This document shows positions 27,410 to 35,054 of a stretch of 64,000 nt of DNA, piece by piece. This stretch comes from Chryseolinea lacunae. GTDB lineage: Bacteria > Bacteroidota > Bacteroidia > Cytophagales > Cyclobacteriaceae. The notes under the pieces are model-generated. The model was given only the letters and a program-made list of their open reading frames with translations. It was not told where the DNA came from and searched no databases. The stretch's first letter is position 1, and each line of letters starts with the position of its first letter. The stretch spans positions 124,001 through 188,000 of the forward strand of contig NZ_JAERRB010000012.1 in assembly GCF_016735595.1 (NCBI RefSeq), in the 5' to 3' direction. Both the position numbers and the translations under genes were made by a program.

Positions 27410-28162
27410 CTAACATCCGACGCTACCCAACTTTTCTTTCAGCCGCTGCGCGTTCTCAAAAGCACCTCCAATGGTATTGTTGAAATACACATATACATCC
27501 TTTCCCGCATCACGCCAGGCTGCGATCCGCCGGGCACAGGCATTCAGGTCCTCGTTGGAATAGCTCCCTTTGTAGTCTCCGTACATGCCATGAAACCTGA
27601 GATAGGCGGTGCGCACAGGCAAGTCTACCGCCGGCGTCTTCGACTTCGGCATGTCGTGCTCCACCAAACAGGCATTGTAGGTTTCCAGCATGTCGTATGT
27701 TTTGTCTGTATACCAACTCACGTCGCGAAATTCAACGGCAATACGCCATGCGCTTTTAAGATTTGCGCGATCGAGGTGATGTAGAATTTTCTTGACTTGC
27801 CGCAACTGCGCGAAGGTTATGCTTGCAGGAAACTGAACCAGCACACATCCTTTTTTGTGATGCACGCCATTGACCGCGCGCATAAAAGAATCGATATCCG
27901 CCTTGTTAAAAGCCAGGGCCTTGACATGGGTGACGTTGCGCCAAAGCTTCATGGTGAACTCAAAGTCATCAGTCACTTCTTTCTCCCATTTCTCAAACGT
28001 GCCATGCATGGGAACGCGATAAAAGCTGCTATTCACCTCCAACGAATTAAACAAACTGCTGTAGTACTGAAGACGGCTCCCCTCCTTAAACGCTTCCGGA
28101 AAAGTTTGCTTGGTTCCGGGCACAACAACGCCGCTTGTGCCGATCATCAATTTGCCGCTCAT
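27410..28162 (-). CDS. DUF72 family protein
   Basis: A 250-residue TIM-barrel-like protein. It opens with the family pattern KLMIGTSGVVVPG, then the EVNSSFYRVP and VEFRDVSWY blocks, and late in the chain LRFHGMYGDYKGSYS and VYVYFNNTIGG(A)FENA. DUF72 proteins are widespread and have no proven reaction; a link to endonuclease-like barrels has been proposed from fold. No neighbour suggests a function. Confidence 0.88.
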   Translation of the reverse strand: MSGKLMIGTSGVVVPGTKQTFPEAFKEGSRLQYYSSLFNSLEVNSSFYRVPMHGTFEKWEKEVTDDFEFTMKLWRNVTHVKALAFNKADIDSFMRAVNGVHHKKGCVLVQFPASITFAQLRQVKKILHHLDRANLKSAWRIAVEFRDVSWYTDKTYDMLETYNACLVEHDMPKSKTPAVDLPVRTAYLRFHGMYGDYKGSYSNEDLNACARRIAAWRDAGKDVYVYFNNTIGGAFENAQRLKEKLGSVGC

Positions 28163-28459
28163 GCCCTTGTCGCCTCAAAAGCAGTGCCTACTAAATGCCA
28201 GGAGAAAACGTTGCTAAAAGTCTCGTGAATGCTTGTTTCTTAGAATGGCGCCTGCCTTATAGGGGAATGTTCCCACATGTTCGTGCTGAACTTATGCCAC
28301 AGCGTTGCTCTAGACACGCACGTAGCAAGGATGGGTCCAACCTTTATTTGTCACAAATTTCACGCGTCAGTGTTAGTTTGCATCGCATAGTTGGTCACAA
28401 TAGGTTTTTTGCTAGACTGACCTTTGTGACAAACTGTGGATGTTCGATAGGCCCCCTAC
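28163..28459. promoter_or_regulatory. Spacer with three TTNGTSACAA-type boxes
   Basis: 297 bp, noticeably richer in AT than the surroundings. TTTGTCACAAA at 28347-28357 and its exact reverse complement TTTGTGACAAA at 28423-28433 flank TTGGTCACAA at 28391-28400. They lie 185-270 bp upstream of the DUF72 start and could be operator sites; no regulator is known. No ORF is supported here. Confidence 0.3.
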
Positions 28460-28960
28460 TTACGCATCCATTTCCAGAACTGCCTCCGATTCATAGCTAT
28501 TCAAATCATCAACGCCCATTTTCACTCCGGGACGTAGGGCATAAAACCTCACGGTGCTGCTACCGTACACAGCCACGATATCTCCCTCGCGCTCCGTTTC
28601 AGAATATACTAAGCACACGGTGAATCGGGTAGACTGTATTTGTTTCAAGCGTGCTGCCAACCGCTTTGCACTCTCCAGGCCCAGTTTCAAATATTCAATG
28701 TCAGCTTGTGCATCACGCTCCAGGTAGGCGTCTGGATGAAAGTGATTTTCGAAATCTTCGTAAACGGTTTTGTCAAAGTCATTCATTCCTTCTGGGGCAC
28801 TGTCCCTGCATGAGCTCAGGAGAAAACATCCGTTGCACTCGACTATCGGACTTTCCAGAAGCGTGACCAAATCCGTTGGGAGCGCATAATCCGTCGTCAA
28901 AGCGTCATAGTTTAAATTTTTCAGATGGATGGCCATTTGATCGTTTAGCCGTTTTATCAT
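28460..28960 (-). CDS. Hypothetical protein, orphan
   Basis: A 166-residue acidic soluble protein, not recognised. It contains a Cys cluster (VECNGCFLLSSC) and a helical centre (KLGLESAKRLAARLKQ). No signal peptide. ATG at 28960 is used; another at 28936 is possible. The gene sits in an AT-richer stretch beside other orphan ORFs and may be of recent origin. Confidence 0.6.
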   Translation of the reverse strand: MIKRLNDQMAIHLKNLNYDALTTDYALPTDLVTLLESPIVECNGCFLLSSCRDSAPEGMNDFDKTVYEDFENHFHPDAYLERDAQADIEYLKLGLESAKRLAARLKQIQSTRFTVCLVYSETEREGDIVAVYGSSTVRFYALRPGVKMGVDDLNSYESEAVLEMDA

Positions 28961-29102
28961 ACAATTTACTTTGCGAATTTAATCTTTTGCTGCTATCGGT
29001 TCAGTCACGAACGTCAAACCAATGCTGGTCTAGTCCCCACGAAAGCAATGCAAGGAAGCGTTTTCTGGAGTCCATCGTATCAAAAATAATATGTCAAATT
29101 AA

Positions 29103-29207
29103 TTACCCAAGGATTTTTACCCATGCTGCTAGACCAACGATCAGAAAGATTATCCCCAGAAGCCATTGAAATAGCGATTGTAATATTCTTTTAGCCATCT
29201 GCTTCAT
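29103..29207 (-). CDS. Putative 34-residue single-span membrane protein
   Basis: ATG at 29205-29207 opens a 34-codon frame with a basic N-terminus (MKQMAKRILQ) and one hydrophobic helix (LLGIIFLIVGLAAWV), closed by TAA. The upstream miniature frame ends in a TGA overlapping this ATG by four bases. Size and overlap are suggestive, but there is no proof of expression. Confidence 0.35.
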   Translation of the reverse strand: MKQMAKRILQSLFQWLLGIIFLIVGLAAWVKILG

Positions 29208-29308
29208 GACATAATCGAATCCGGAAATCGAAAAGCCGGGCGACTGTAGAGCACGGCACTACAAAGTATGTCCACCAGAACCGTCACGACGACCACCAGC
29301 TCAAACAC
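29204..29308 (-). CDS. Putative 34-residue membrane miniprotein, ATGA-coupled
   Basis: A GTG at 29306-29308 would start a 34-codon frame with a Val-rich hydrophobic helix (FELVVVVTVLVDILCSAVLY) and a polar tail (RPAFRFPDSIMS). The frame stays open upstream to a TAG near 29350 without an ATG, so it may instead be the remains of a longer gene. Its TGA overlaps the next ATG (ATGA). Confidence 0.28.
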   Translation of the reverse strand: MFELVVVVTVLVDILCSAVLYSRPAFRFPDSIMS

Positions 29309-29424
29309 AACACCGAGATATTTATTTCCTGTGGCCCTGAATTTACCATCCCACTACCTTTTCCAAACCACCGAACGCCCATTTGGGAACATTTATTAAC
29401 TTAGCGGTCCTTAAAAGCAATCGA

Positions 29425-30426
29425 ATGCGCTATTCCAAAATTGTGGGCCTGGGCCATCACGTTCCCGAAACTGTCATTACCAACGAATACCTGTCCACCG
29501 TGATGGACACCAACAACGAGTGGATCGTGGAGCGCACGGGCATTCAGGAGCGCCGGTGGATGGACCCCGCCAAAGACACCGTGGCCAACATGGCCGCCAA
29601 AGCCACACGCATGGCCCTGACCCGTGCCAAGCTCACCGAAAAAGATATCGACTTCATTGTGTTCGCCACCATCACCCCCGACTATTTCTTTCCCGGCAGC
29701 GGCGTGCTGCTGCAGCGCGAGCTGGGCTTGGATGGACGCATCGGGGCGCTCGACATTCGCAATGCATGCTCGGGTTTCATCTATGCCCTGTCGGTGGCCG
29801 ACCAGTTTATCAAAAGCGGCATGTACAAAACCATCCTGGTGGTGGGCGCCGAAATTCAGTCTACCGCGCTCGACATCAGCACAAGAGGTCGCAACACGGC
29901 CGTCATTTTTGGCGATGGTGCCGGAGCCGTCATCCTTCAACCTTCCGAAAAGCCGGGCATCCTTTCCACACACCTCCACTCCGATGGCAACTTTGCCGAA
30001 GAGCTTTATGTGAAAGACCCGGGCAGCAGTCGCCCACACGCCGAGCGGCAGCCCGAGCAGATCACCGACACCTCCTCCTTCAAGGTGGTGATGAATGGCA
30101 ACCAGGTGTTCAAGCACGCGGTGGTGCGCTTCATGGAAGTGATCAACGAGGCACTCGACGCCAACCACCTCAAGAAAGACGACATCAACCTGCTGGTGCC
30201 TCACCAGGCCAACCTGCGCATCAGCCAATACATCCAGGAAAAACTGGGCCTCACCGACGCGCAGGTCTACAACAACATTATGCGCTATGGCAACACCACG
30301 GCTGCGTCCATTCCCATTGCCTTAAGTGAAGCGTGGGCCGAAGGGAAAATCAAAGAAAATGACTTAATTTGTTTAGCCGCCTTTGGCAGTGGGTTCACCT
30401 GGGCTTCGGCACTGCTCCGGTGGTGA
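29425..30426 (+). CDS. fabH: 3-oxoacyl-ACP synthase III (FabH-like)
   Basis: A 333-residue thiolase-fold enzyme. The catalytic triad is Cys115 (RNACSGF), His260 (PHQANLR) and Asn290 (YGNTTAAS). FabH condenses an acyl-CoA primer with malonyl-ACP to start fatty-acid synthesis. The ATG at 29425 (MRYSKIVGLG) is chosen over a TTG at 29383. The gene is away from other fatty-acid genes and may be a second KAS III copy with its own primer specificity; this I cannot tell. A small conserved-looking ORF follows after 100 bp. Confidence 0.9.
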   Translation: MRYSKIVGLGHHVPETVITNEYLSTVMDTNNEWIVERTGIQERRWMDPAKDTVANMAAKATRMALTRAKLTEKDIDFIVFATITPDYFFPGSGVLLQRELGLDGRIGALDIRNACSGFIYALSVADQFIKSGMYKTILVVGAEIQSTALDISTRGRNTAVIFGDGAGAVILQPSEKPGILSTHLHSDGNFAEELYVKDPGSSRPHAERQPEQITDTSSFKVVMNGNQVFKHAVVRFMEVINEALDANHLKKDDINLLVPHQANLRISQYIQEKLGLTDAQVYNNIMRYGNTTAASIPIALSEAWAEGKIKENDLICLAAFGSGFTWASALLRW

Positions 30427-30528
30427 TGGTTTGCCTGAAACGCTTAGCCTGAACAGAACGAGAACGACCCTAAAGAAAGGACGGCCCAACGCAAAACGTT
30501 GAGACGTTAAACCCTGCAACCCAACACC

Positions 30529-30753
30529 ATGAAGACCACCTCCTACAACCCCAGCCCGCTTGAAGTGGATTTTGCCAACGCACTCTACAGTCTTCAGAAA
30601 GAGCTGGAAAAACACCTCCACGACAACCAGGTCATCCACGTAGAAAGCAACCTCCGGCGCGACAATCCCATGGTGAAATTCAGCCTGCTCGACAAAGACG
30701 GCGATCCCCACGAGGTGGTTATCCGCATCATCCAGATACCGGACAAATTCTGA
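30529..30753 (+). CDS. Small hypothetical protein
   Basis: A 74-residue acidic protein, not recognised. A helix (FANALYSLQKELEKHLHD) is followed by three strands (VIHVESNLR, MVKFSLLDKDG, HEVVIRIIQIPDKF), a compact alpha-beta fold. No signal peptide. It lies between fabH and the GntP gene on the same strand. Confidence 0.6.
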   Translation: MKTTSYNPSPLEVDFANALYSLQKELEKHLHDNQVIHVESNLRRDNPMVKFSLLDKDGDPHEVVIRIIQIPDKF

Positions 30754-30851
30754 TCTGCGCATTCATCCGATTGCGCCGTTCGTTCCAACGGTTTTTTTAG
30801 TTACATTTCATTTTGAAGTCACCCTAATCAAGCCATTAGAACCGTACCTCC

Positions 30852-32168
30852 ATGTCCATACTGATCATCCTGTTTTGTATCGGCCTCCTGGTCCTGCTCA
30901 TCACCAAACTCAAACTCAACGCCTTTCTTGCCTTTCTGCTCATTGCCATCCTGGCGGGGCTGTTGCTGGGCATAGAACCCGCCAAGATCACCGGCTCCAT
31001 CCAGAAAGGCATGGGCGACATGCTGGGCTCGCTCATCATTGTGGTGGCCTGTGGGGCCATGCTGGGCAAGCTCACCGCCGACAGCGGCGCAGCACAGCAG
31101 ATTGCGTCGGGCCTCATGAAACTCTTTGGCGAACGCTACATTCAGTGGGCGCTCATGATCACGGGCTTCATCATCGGCATTCCCTTGTTCTACAACGTGG
31201 GGTTTGTGTTGGTTATTCCACTTATCTTTTCGGTGGCGGCTAAATATAAACTGCCCGTGGTCTATGTTGGGCTGCCAATGCTGGCCGCCTTGTCGGTCAC
31301 CCACGGCTTTCTGCCGCCCCATCCGTCGCCCGCTGCCTTGGTGGCGGCGTTTCATGCAGACATGGGCAAGACCCTTATGTATGGTGTGCTCATCGCCATT
31401 CCCACCGTCATTCTTGCGGGGCCGGTCTTTTCGCGCACGCTGAAGAAAATCAAGGCGCCCATGTTGCAAACCTTCAAATCGGAAGCATTGCCCGACGATC
31501 AGCTACCCAGTCTTTCCATCAGCATATTTTCTTCGTTGCTCCCTGTGATTCTGCTTGCGCTCACCACTTTTTTGGGTGGCGCAGTGAAGGAAGCCGGGCC
31601 GCTCAAAACCTTCATCAGCTTCATCAGCGACCCCGCCATTGTCATGATCCTGGCACTGGCCGTGGCAACCTATACGCTGGGCCTGCGCATGCACATGGGC
31701 ATGAAACGCATCATGGACATCTATGGCGACGCTGTGAAAGACATTGCCATGCTGCTGCTCATCATGGGTGGCGCTGGCTCGCTCAAACAAATCCTCCTCG
31801 ACAGCGGCGTGAGCGCCGAGATTGGCCAGATTCTTAATGGCCTCGACGTGCATCCGCTGGTGTTAGGGTGGGCTATGGCGTGTCTCATTCGCGTGTGCGT
31901 GGGTTCTGCTACCGTGGCGGGTCTCACCGCGGTGGGCATCATCATGCCGGTGATGAGCCGGCCGGATGTGAACCCGAATCTTATGGTGCTGTCTATCGGA
32001 GCGGGAAGCCTCATGTTCTCGCATGTGAACGATGCGGGCTTCTGGCTCTTCAAGGAATATTTCGGCCTCAGCATCAAAGACACTATCCGGTCATGGTCGC
32101 TTATGGAAACCATTGTGGCCATTGCCGGCCTCGGGGGAGTTATGGTGTTGAATGCCTTTGTCTCCTGA
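30852..32168 (+). CDS. GntP-family proton symporter (gluconate or D-serine type)
   Basis: A 438-residue permease with about twelve helices and GntP signatures HGFLPPHPSP (loop near residue 155) and FSHVNDAGFWLFKEYF near the end. The family includes gluconate carriers and the D-serine transporter DsdX. The genes downstream on the same strand encode RidA, a D-threonine-aldolase/D-serine-dehydratase-like enzyme and a dipeptidase, so a D-amino acid is the likelier substrate than gluconate. This is inference from context; no gluconate kinase is nearby. Confidence 0.88.
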   Translation: MSILIILFCIGLLVLLITKLKLNAFLAFLLIAILAGLLLGIEPAKITGSIQKGMGDMLGSLIIVVACGAMLGKLTADSGAAQQIASGLMKLFGERYIQWALMITGFIIGIPLFYNVGFVLVIPLIFSVAAKYKLPVVYVGLPMLAALSVTHGFLPPHPSPAALVAAFHADMGKTLMYGVLIAIPTVILAGPVFSRTLKKIKAPMLQTFKSEALPDDQLPSLSISIFSSLLPVILLALTTFLGGAVKEAGPLKTFISFISDPAIVMILALAVATYTLGLRMHMGMKRIMDIYGDAVKDIAMLLLIMGGAGSLKQILLDSGVSAEIGQILNGLDVHPLVLGWAMACLIRVCVGSATVAGLTAVGIIMPVMSRPDVNPNLMVLSIGAGSLMFSHVNDAGFWLFKEYFGLSIKDTIRSWSLMETIVAIAGLGGVMVLNAFVS

Positions 32169-32295
32169 AGAAATCTAAATTCATTTTTCGCGATGTGCTT
32201 TTTGCACGCAGCGTTGTTTAAACTTTTCGCGTCGGGAACGGTGGCTTGTCGCGCACGGCGCATTATTTTTACTTCCCATTTAAACACCTCGCTCC

Positions 32296-32757
32296 ATGTC
32301 AGCAGATAAAAACTTTGAACAACTCGGCCTCACCCTGCCTCCTGCCCCAACCCCTCTTGGGGTTTATAAACCCTTTCTGATCGTTGGCAATTTTGTGTAC
32401 GTCTCCGGCCATGGCACGGTGAAGGAAGACAAGAGCCTCATCATCGGCCGCATTGGCAAAGACATGACCATGGAAGAAGGCAAGCAGGCGGCACAACAAG
32501 TGGGCCTGGCCATCCTGGCCACCCTGAAGAAGAACCTCGGAAGCCTCGATAAAATCAAACGCGTCATCAAAGTGCTGGGCATGGTAAATTGCACGGCCGA
32601 CTTTGAACGTCACCCCTACATCATTAACGGCTGCAGCGAACTGTTTGCCAAAGTGTGGGGCGAAGAAAACGGTGTGGGTGTGCGCAGCGCCGTGGGCATG
32701 GGCTCGCTGCCCGACAACATTCCCGTGGAAATTGAAGCCATGTTCGAGCTGGCCTAA
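32296..32757 (+). CDS. RidA family protein (YjgF/UK114), long form
   Basis: A 153-residue protein of the RidA fold, with the active-site Arg130 in GVRSAVGMGSLPDNIPVEIEA. Canonical RidA hydrolyses 2-aminoacrylate and related enamines released by PLP-dependent dehydratases. Its gene lies 12 bp before a PLP enzyme of the D-serine dehydratase/D-threonine aldolase family, a pairing that fits removal of that enzyme's reactive intermediate. This is the longer subgroup common in amino-acid catabolic operons. Confidence 0.88.
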   Translation: MSADKNFEQLGLTLPPAPTPLGVYKPFLIVGNFVYVSGHGTVKEDKSLIIGRIGKDMTMEEGKQAAQQVGLAILATLKKNLGSLDKIKRVIKVLGMVNCTADFERHPYIINGCSELFAKVWGEENGVGVRSAVGMGSLPDNIPVEIEAMFELA

Positions 32758-32769
32758 CAAAAACGTAAA

Positions 32770-33876
32770 ATGAAAGACTGGTTCGTAATCGACAATATCG
32801 ACATGTTAGATAGCCCGGCCGTGGCGGTGTATATTGACCACGTGCGCCAAAACATCGACACGCTGGTGAACAGTATCGACGATGTGACGCGACTCCGCCC
32901 CCACATCAAGACTCATAAGTCGGCCGAGGTAACGGGCATGATGCTGGCGGCCGGCATCCGAAAATTTAAATGCGCCACCATTGCCGAAGCCGAAATGCTG
33001 GCGACCGCCGGCGCACCCGATGTGTTGCTGGCCTATCAACCCGTGGGACCAAAAGCCATACGCCTGGCGGAACTGGTACAGCATTTTCCCAAGACAACTT
33101 TCGCCTGCCTCATCGACAACGAAACGTCGGCGCGGCAATTGTCCGACATCTTCATCGGGCATCATAAGCCCCTGCCCGTGTTCATCGACCTCAATGTGGG
33201 CATGAACCGCACAGGCATTGTGCCGGAGGAAACGCTGGTGCTGATCCAAGCCTGCCAGGCCCTCACCGGCATTGACGTGAAAGGTCTGCACGCTTACGAT
33301 GGCCACCTCCGCGATCCCGACATGGCCGTGCGTCAGCAACGCTGCGACGAAGTGTTTGCGCGTGTGGAAAAACTTCAGCGCGACGTTTTGAATGCTACGG
33401 GCAAAAATCTAACGGTAGTGATGGGCGGCACACCTACCTATTCCGTTCACTCCAAACGAAAAGTGGTGGAATGCAGCCCCGGCACGTTTATCTATTGGGA
33501 CAAAGGCTACGACACCATTCTCCAAGAACAACATTATAAATTTGCCGCGCTGGTGGTGACCCGCGTCATCTCCAAACCAACACATGATTCCATTTGTGTA
33601 GACCTGGGGCATAAATCCATTGCGTCGGAGAATGCATTAACCAGCCGTGTTTTCTTCCTGAATGCAGGTGCCCTCATACCAACGGGTCACAGCGAAGAAC
33701 ACATGGTGTTTAAAGTGGACGACGACAAAACCTATTCCGTAGGCGATGTGCTCTATGGTGTGCCCTTTCACGTATGCCCCACCATTGCGCTGCACGATCG
33801 TGTGGCCGTAGTGGACGGCCATACCCTTTCGGGATATTGGACCACGCTGTCGCGCAATCGCAAGATCACCGTTTGA
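32770..33876 (+). CDS. D-threonine aldolase / D-serine dehydratase-like PLP enzyme
   Basis: A 368-residue fold-type III enzyme. The PLP site is RPHIKTHKS (43-51); the metal pair His334 and Cys336 is in VPFHVCPT near the C-terminus, as in eukaryotic-type D-serine dehydratase (DSD1) and D-threonine aldolase. The reaction is either D-serine to pyruvate plus ammonia or D-threonine to glycine plus acetaldehyde. A RidA protein upstream favours the dehydratase reaction. It is flanked by a transporter and a dipeptidase gene, all on the plus strand with short gaps. Confidence 0.88.
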   Translation: MKDWFVIDNIDMLDSPAVAVYIDHVRQNIDTLVNSIDDVTRLRPHIKTHKSAEVTGMMLAAGIRKFKCATIAEAEMLATAGAPDVLLAYQPVGPKAIRLAELVQHFPKTTFACLIDNETSARQLSDIFIGHHKPLPVFIDLNVGMNRTGIVPEETLVLIQACQALTGIDVKGLHAYDGHLRDPDMAVRQQRCDEVFARVEKLQRDVLNATGKNLTVVMGGTPTYSVHSKRKVVECSPGTFIYWDKGYDTILQEQHYKFAALVVTRVISKPTHDSICVDLGHKSIASENALTSRVFFLNAGALIPTGHSEEHMVFKVDDDKTYSVGDVLYGVPFHVCPTIALHDRVAVVDGHTLSGYWTTLSRNRKITV

Positions 33877-33921
33877 TCGATCACTCCTGAAAAACCCTTT
33901 ACTGCTTAACTAACATTCCAC

Positions 33922-34992
33922 ATGTTCACCATCGATGCCCACCTTGATCTTAGCATGAACGCCATGGAATGGAACCGCGACCTCACGCGCTCCGTTTCCG
34001 AAATCCGCGCCCGCGAAAAAGGCATGACCGACAAACCCGATCGCGGCAACAATGTGGTGAGTTTTGAAGCGTTGCGTCAGGGCGACATCGGTGTGGTGGT
34101 GGCCACGCAGATTGCGCGCTATGTGGCCCCAAACAATCCCCTTCCCGGATGGCACTCCCCATCCCAGGCCTGGGCACATACGCAGGCTCAGTTGGCCTGG
34201 TATCGCGAAATGGAAGAGGTGGGCGAACTAAAAGCCATAACAACACTGAACGCACTGGATGACCATATTGCATACTGGAAAAACAACGCCTCCGATACAC
34301 GTCGGTCCATCGGCTACATTCGGAGCCTTGAAGGCGCAGATTCCATCGTGACACTGAAACACCTGGAGCGCGCCTACGAACAAGGCCTCCGTGCCGTGGG
34401 CCCGGCGCACTACGGCCCTGGCCGCTATGCTCAAGGCACCAACGCCACGGGTGGCATGGGTTCTGACGGCAAGGCCTTGTTAAAAGAAATGGAACGCCTC
34501 AACATCATTCTAGACGCTACCCATTTGTGCGACGACAGCTTCCGCGAAGCCATGGACAACTTTAATGGCCACGTGTGGGCAAGTCATCACAACTGCAGAG
34601 CGTTGGTGAATCACAACCGTCAATTCAACGACGACCAACTGAAAGAGCTCATTGCCCGCGGCGCCGTGATCGGCGGGGTGATGGATGCCTGGATGCTGGT
34701 GCCCAACTGGGAACGCGGTGTGTCCACACCTAAAGGAACAAACTGCAACCTCGACGTGCTCATCGACCACATGGACCACATCTGCCAGCTGGCCGGCAAC
34801 GCCAACCACATCGGCATCGGCTCCGACCTCGACGGCGGCTATGGCAAAGAACAAAGCCCCTACGACATCGAAACCATTGCCGACCTCCAAAACTTTCCAT
34901 CCTTGCTAGCCAAGCGAGGCTACACTTCCGCCGACATCGAAAAGGTGATGCATGGCAACTGGCTTCGCTTCCTGCGAAAAGCCTGGGCATAA
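33922..34992 (+). CDS. Membrane dipeptidase family (peptidase M19)
   Basis: A 356-residue zinc dipeptidase of the renal dipeptidase family. Metal ligands are visible: HLD at the N-terminus (His7, Asp9), bridging Glu in RSLEGAD, His in DATHLCDD and in ASHHNCR, and Asp in GSDLDGG. No signal peptide, so cytoplasmic. M19 enzymes accept dipeptides with a D-residue at the C-terminal position, which suits a D-amino-acid catabolic cluster. It ends the cluster at a strong terminator. Confidence 0.9.
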   Translation: MFTIDAHLDLSMNAMEWNRDLTRSVSEIRAREKGMTDKPDRGNNVVSFEALRQGDIGVVVATQIARYVAPNNPLPGWHSPSQAWAHTQAQLAWYREMEEVGELKAITTLNALDDHIAYWKNNASDTRRSIGYIRSLEGADSIVTLKHLERAYEQGLRAVGPAHYGPGRYAQGTNATGGMGSDGKALLKEMERLNIILDATHLCDDSFREAMDNFNGHVWASHHNCRALVNHNRQFNDDQLKELIARGAVIGGVMDAWMLVPNWERGVSTPKGTNCNLDVLIDHMDHICQLAGNANHIGIGSDLDGGYGKEQSPYDIETIADLQNFPSLLAKRGYTSADIEKVMHGNWLRFLRKAWA

Positions 34993-34993
34993 A

Positions 34994-35029
34994 AAAACAA
35001 AACCCCGTGCTTCCACGGGGTTTTGTTTT
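34994..35029. terminator. Bidirectional terminator between convergent genes
   Basis: A perfect 16-bp stem: left arm 34994-35009 ending CCCCGTG, loop CTTC, right arm 35014-35029 starting CACGGGG. A-rich and T-rich flanks make it work on both strands, for the dipeptidase gene (+) and the M16 gene (-). Confidence 0.93.
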
Positions 35030-35054
35030 ATCTGAATGCTAAAAGACTAGCTAC

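Noticed and set aside
28195-28623. A 142-codon plus-strand frame
   Set aside because: It runs through the spacer with the TTTGTSACAA boxes into the opposite strand of the 28460 gene, has a Cys/Arg/Ser-rich composition and no visible fold.
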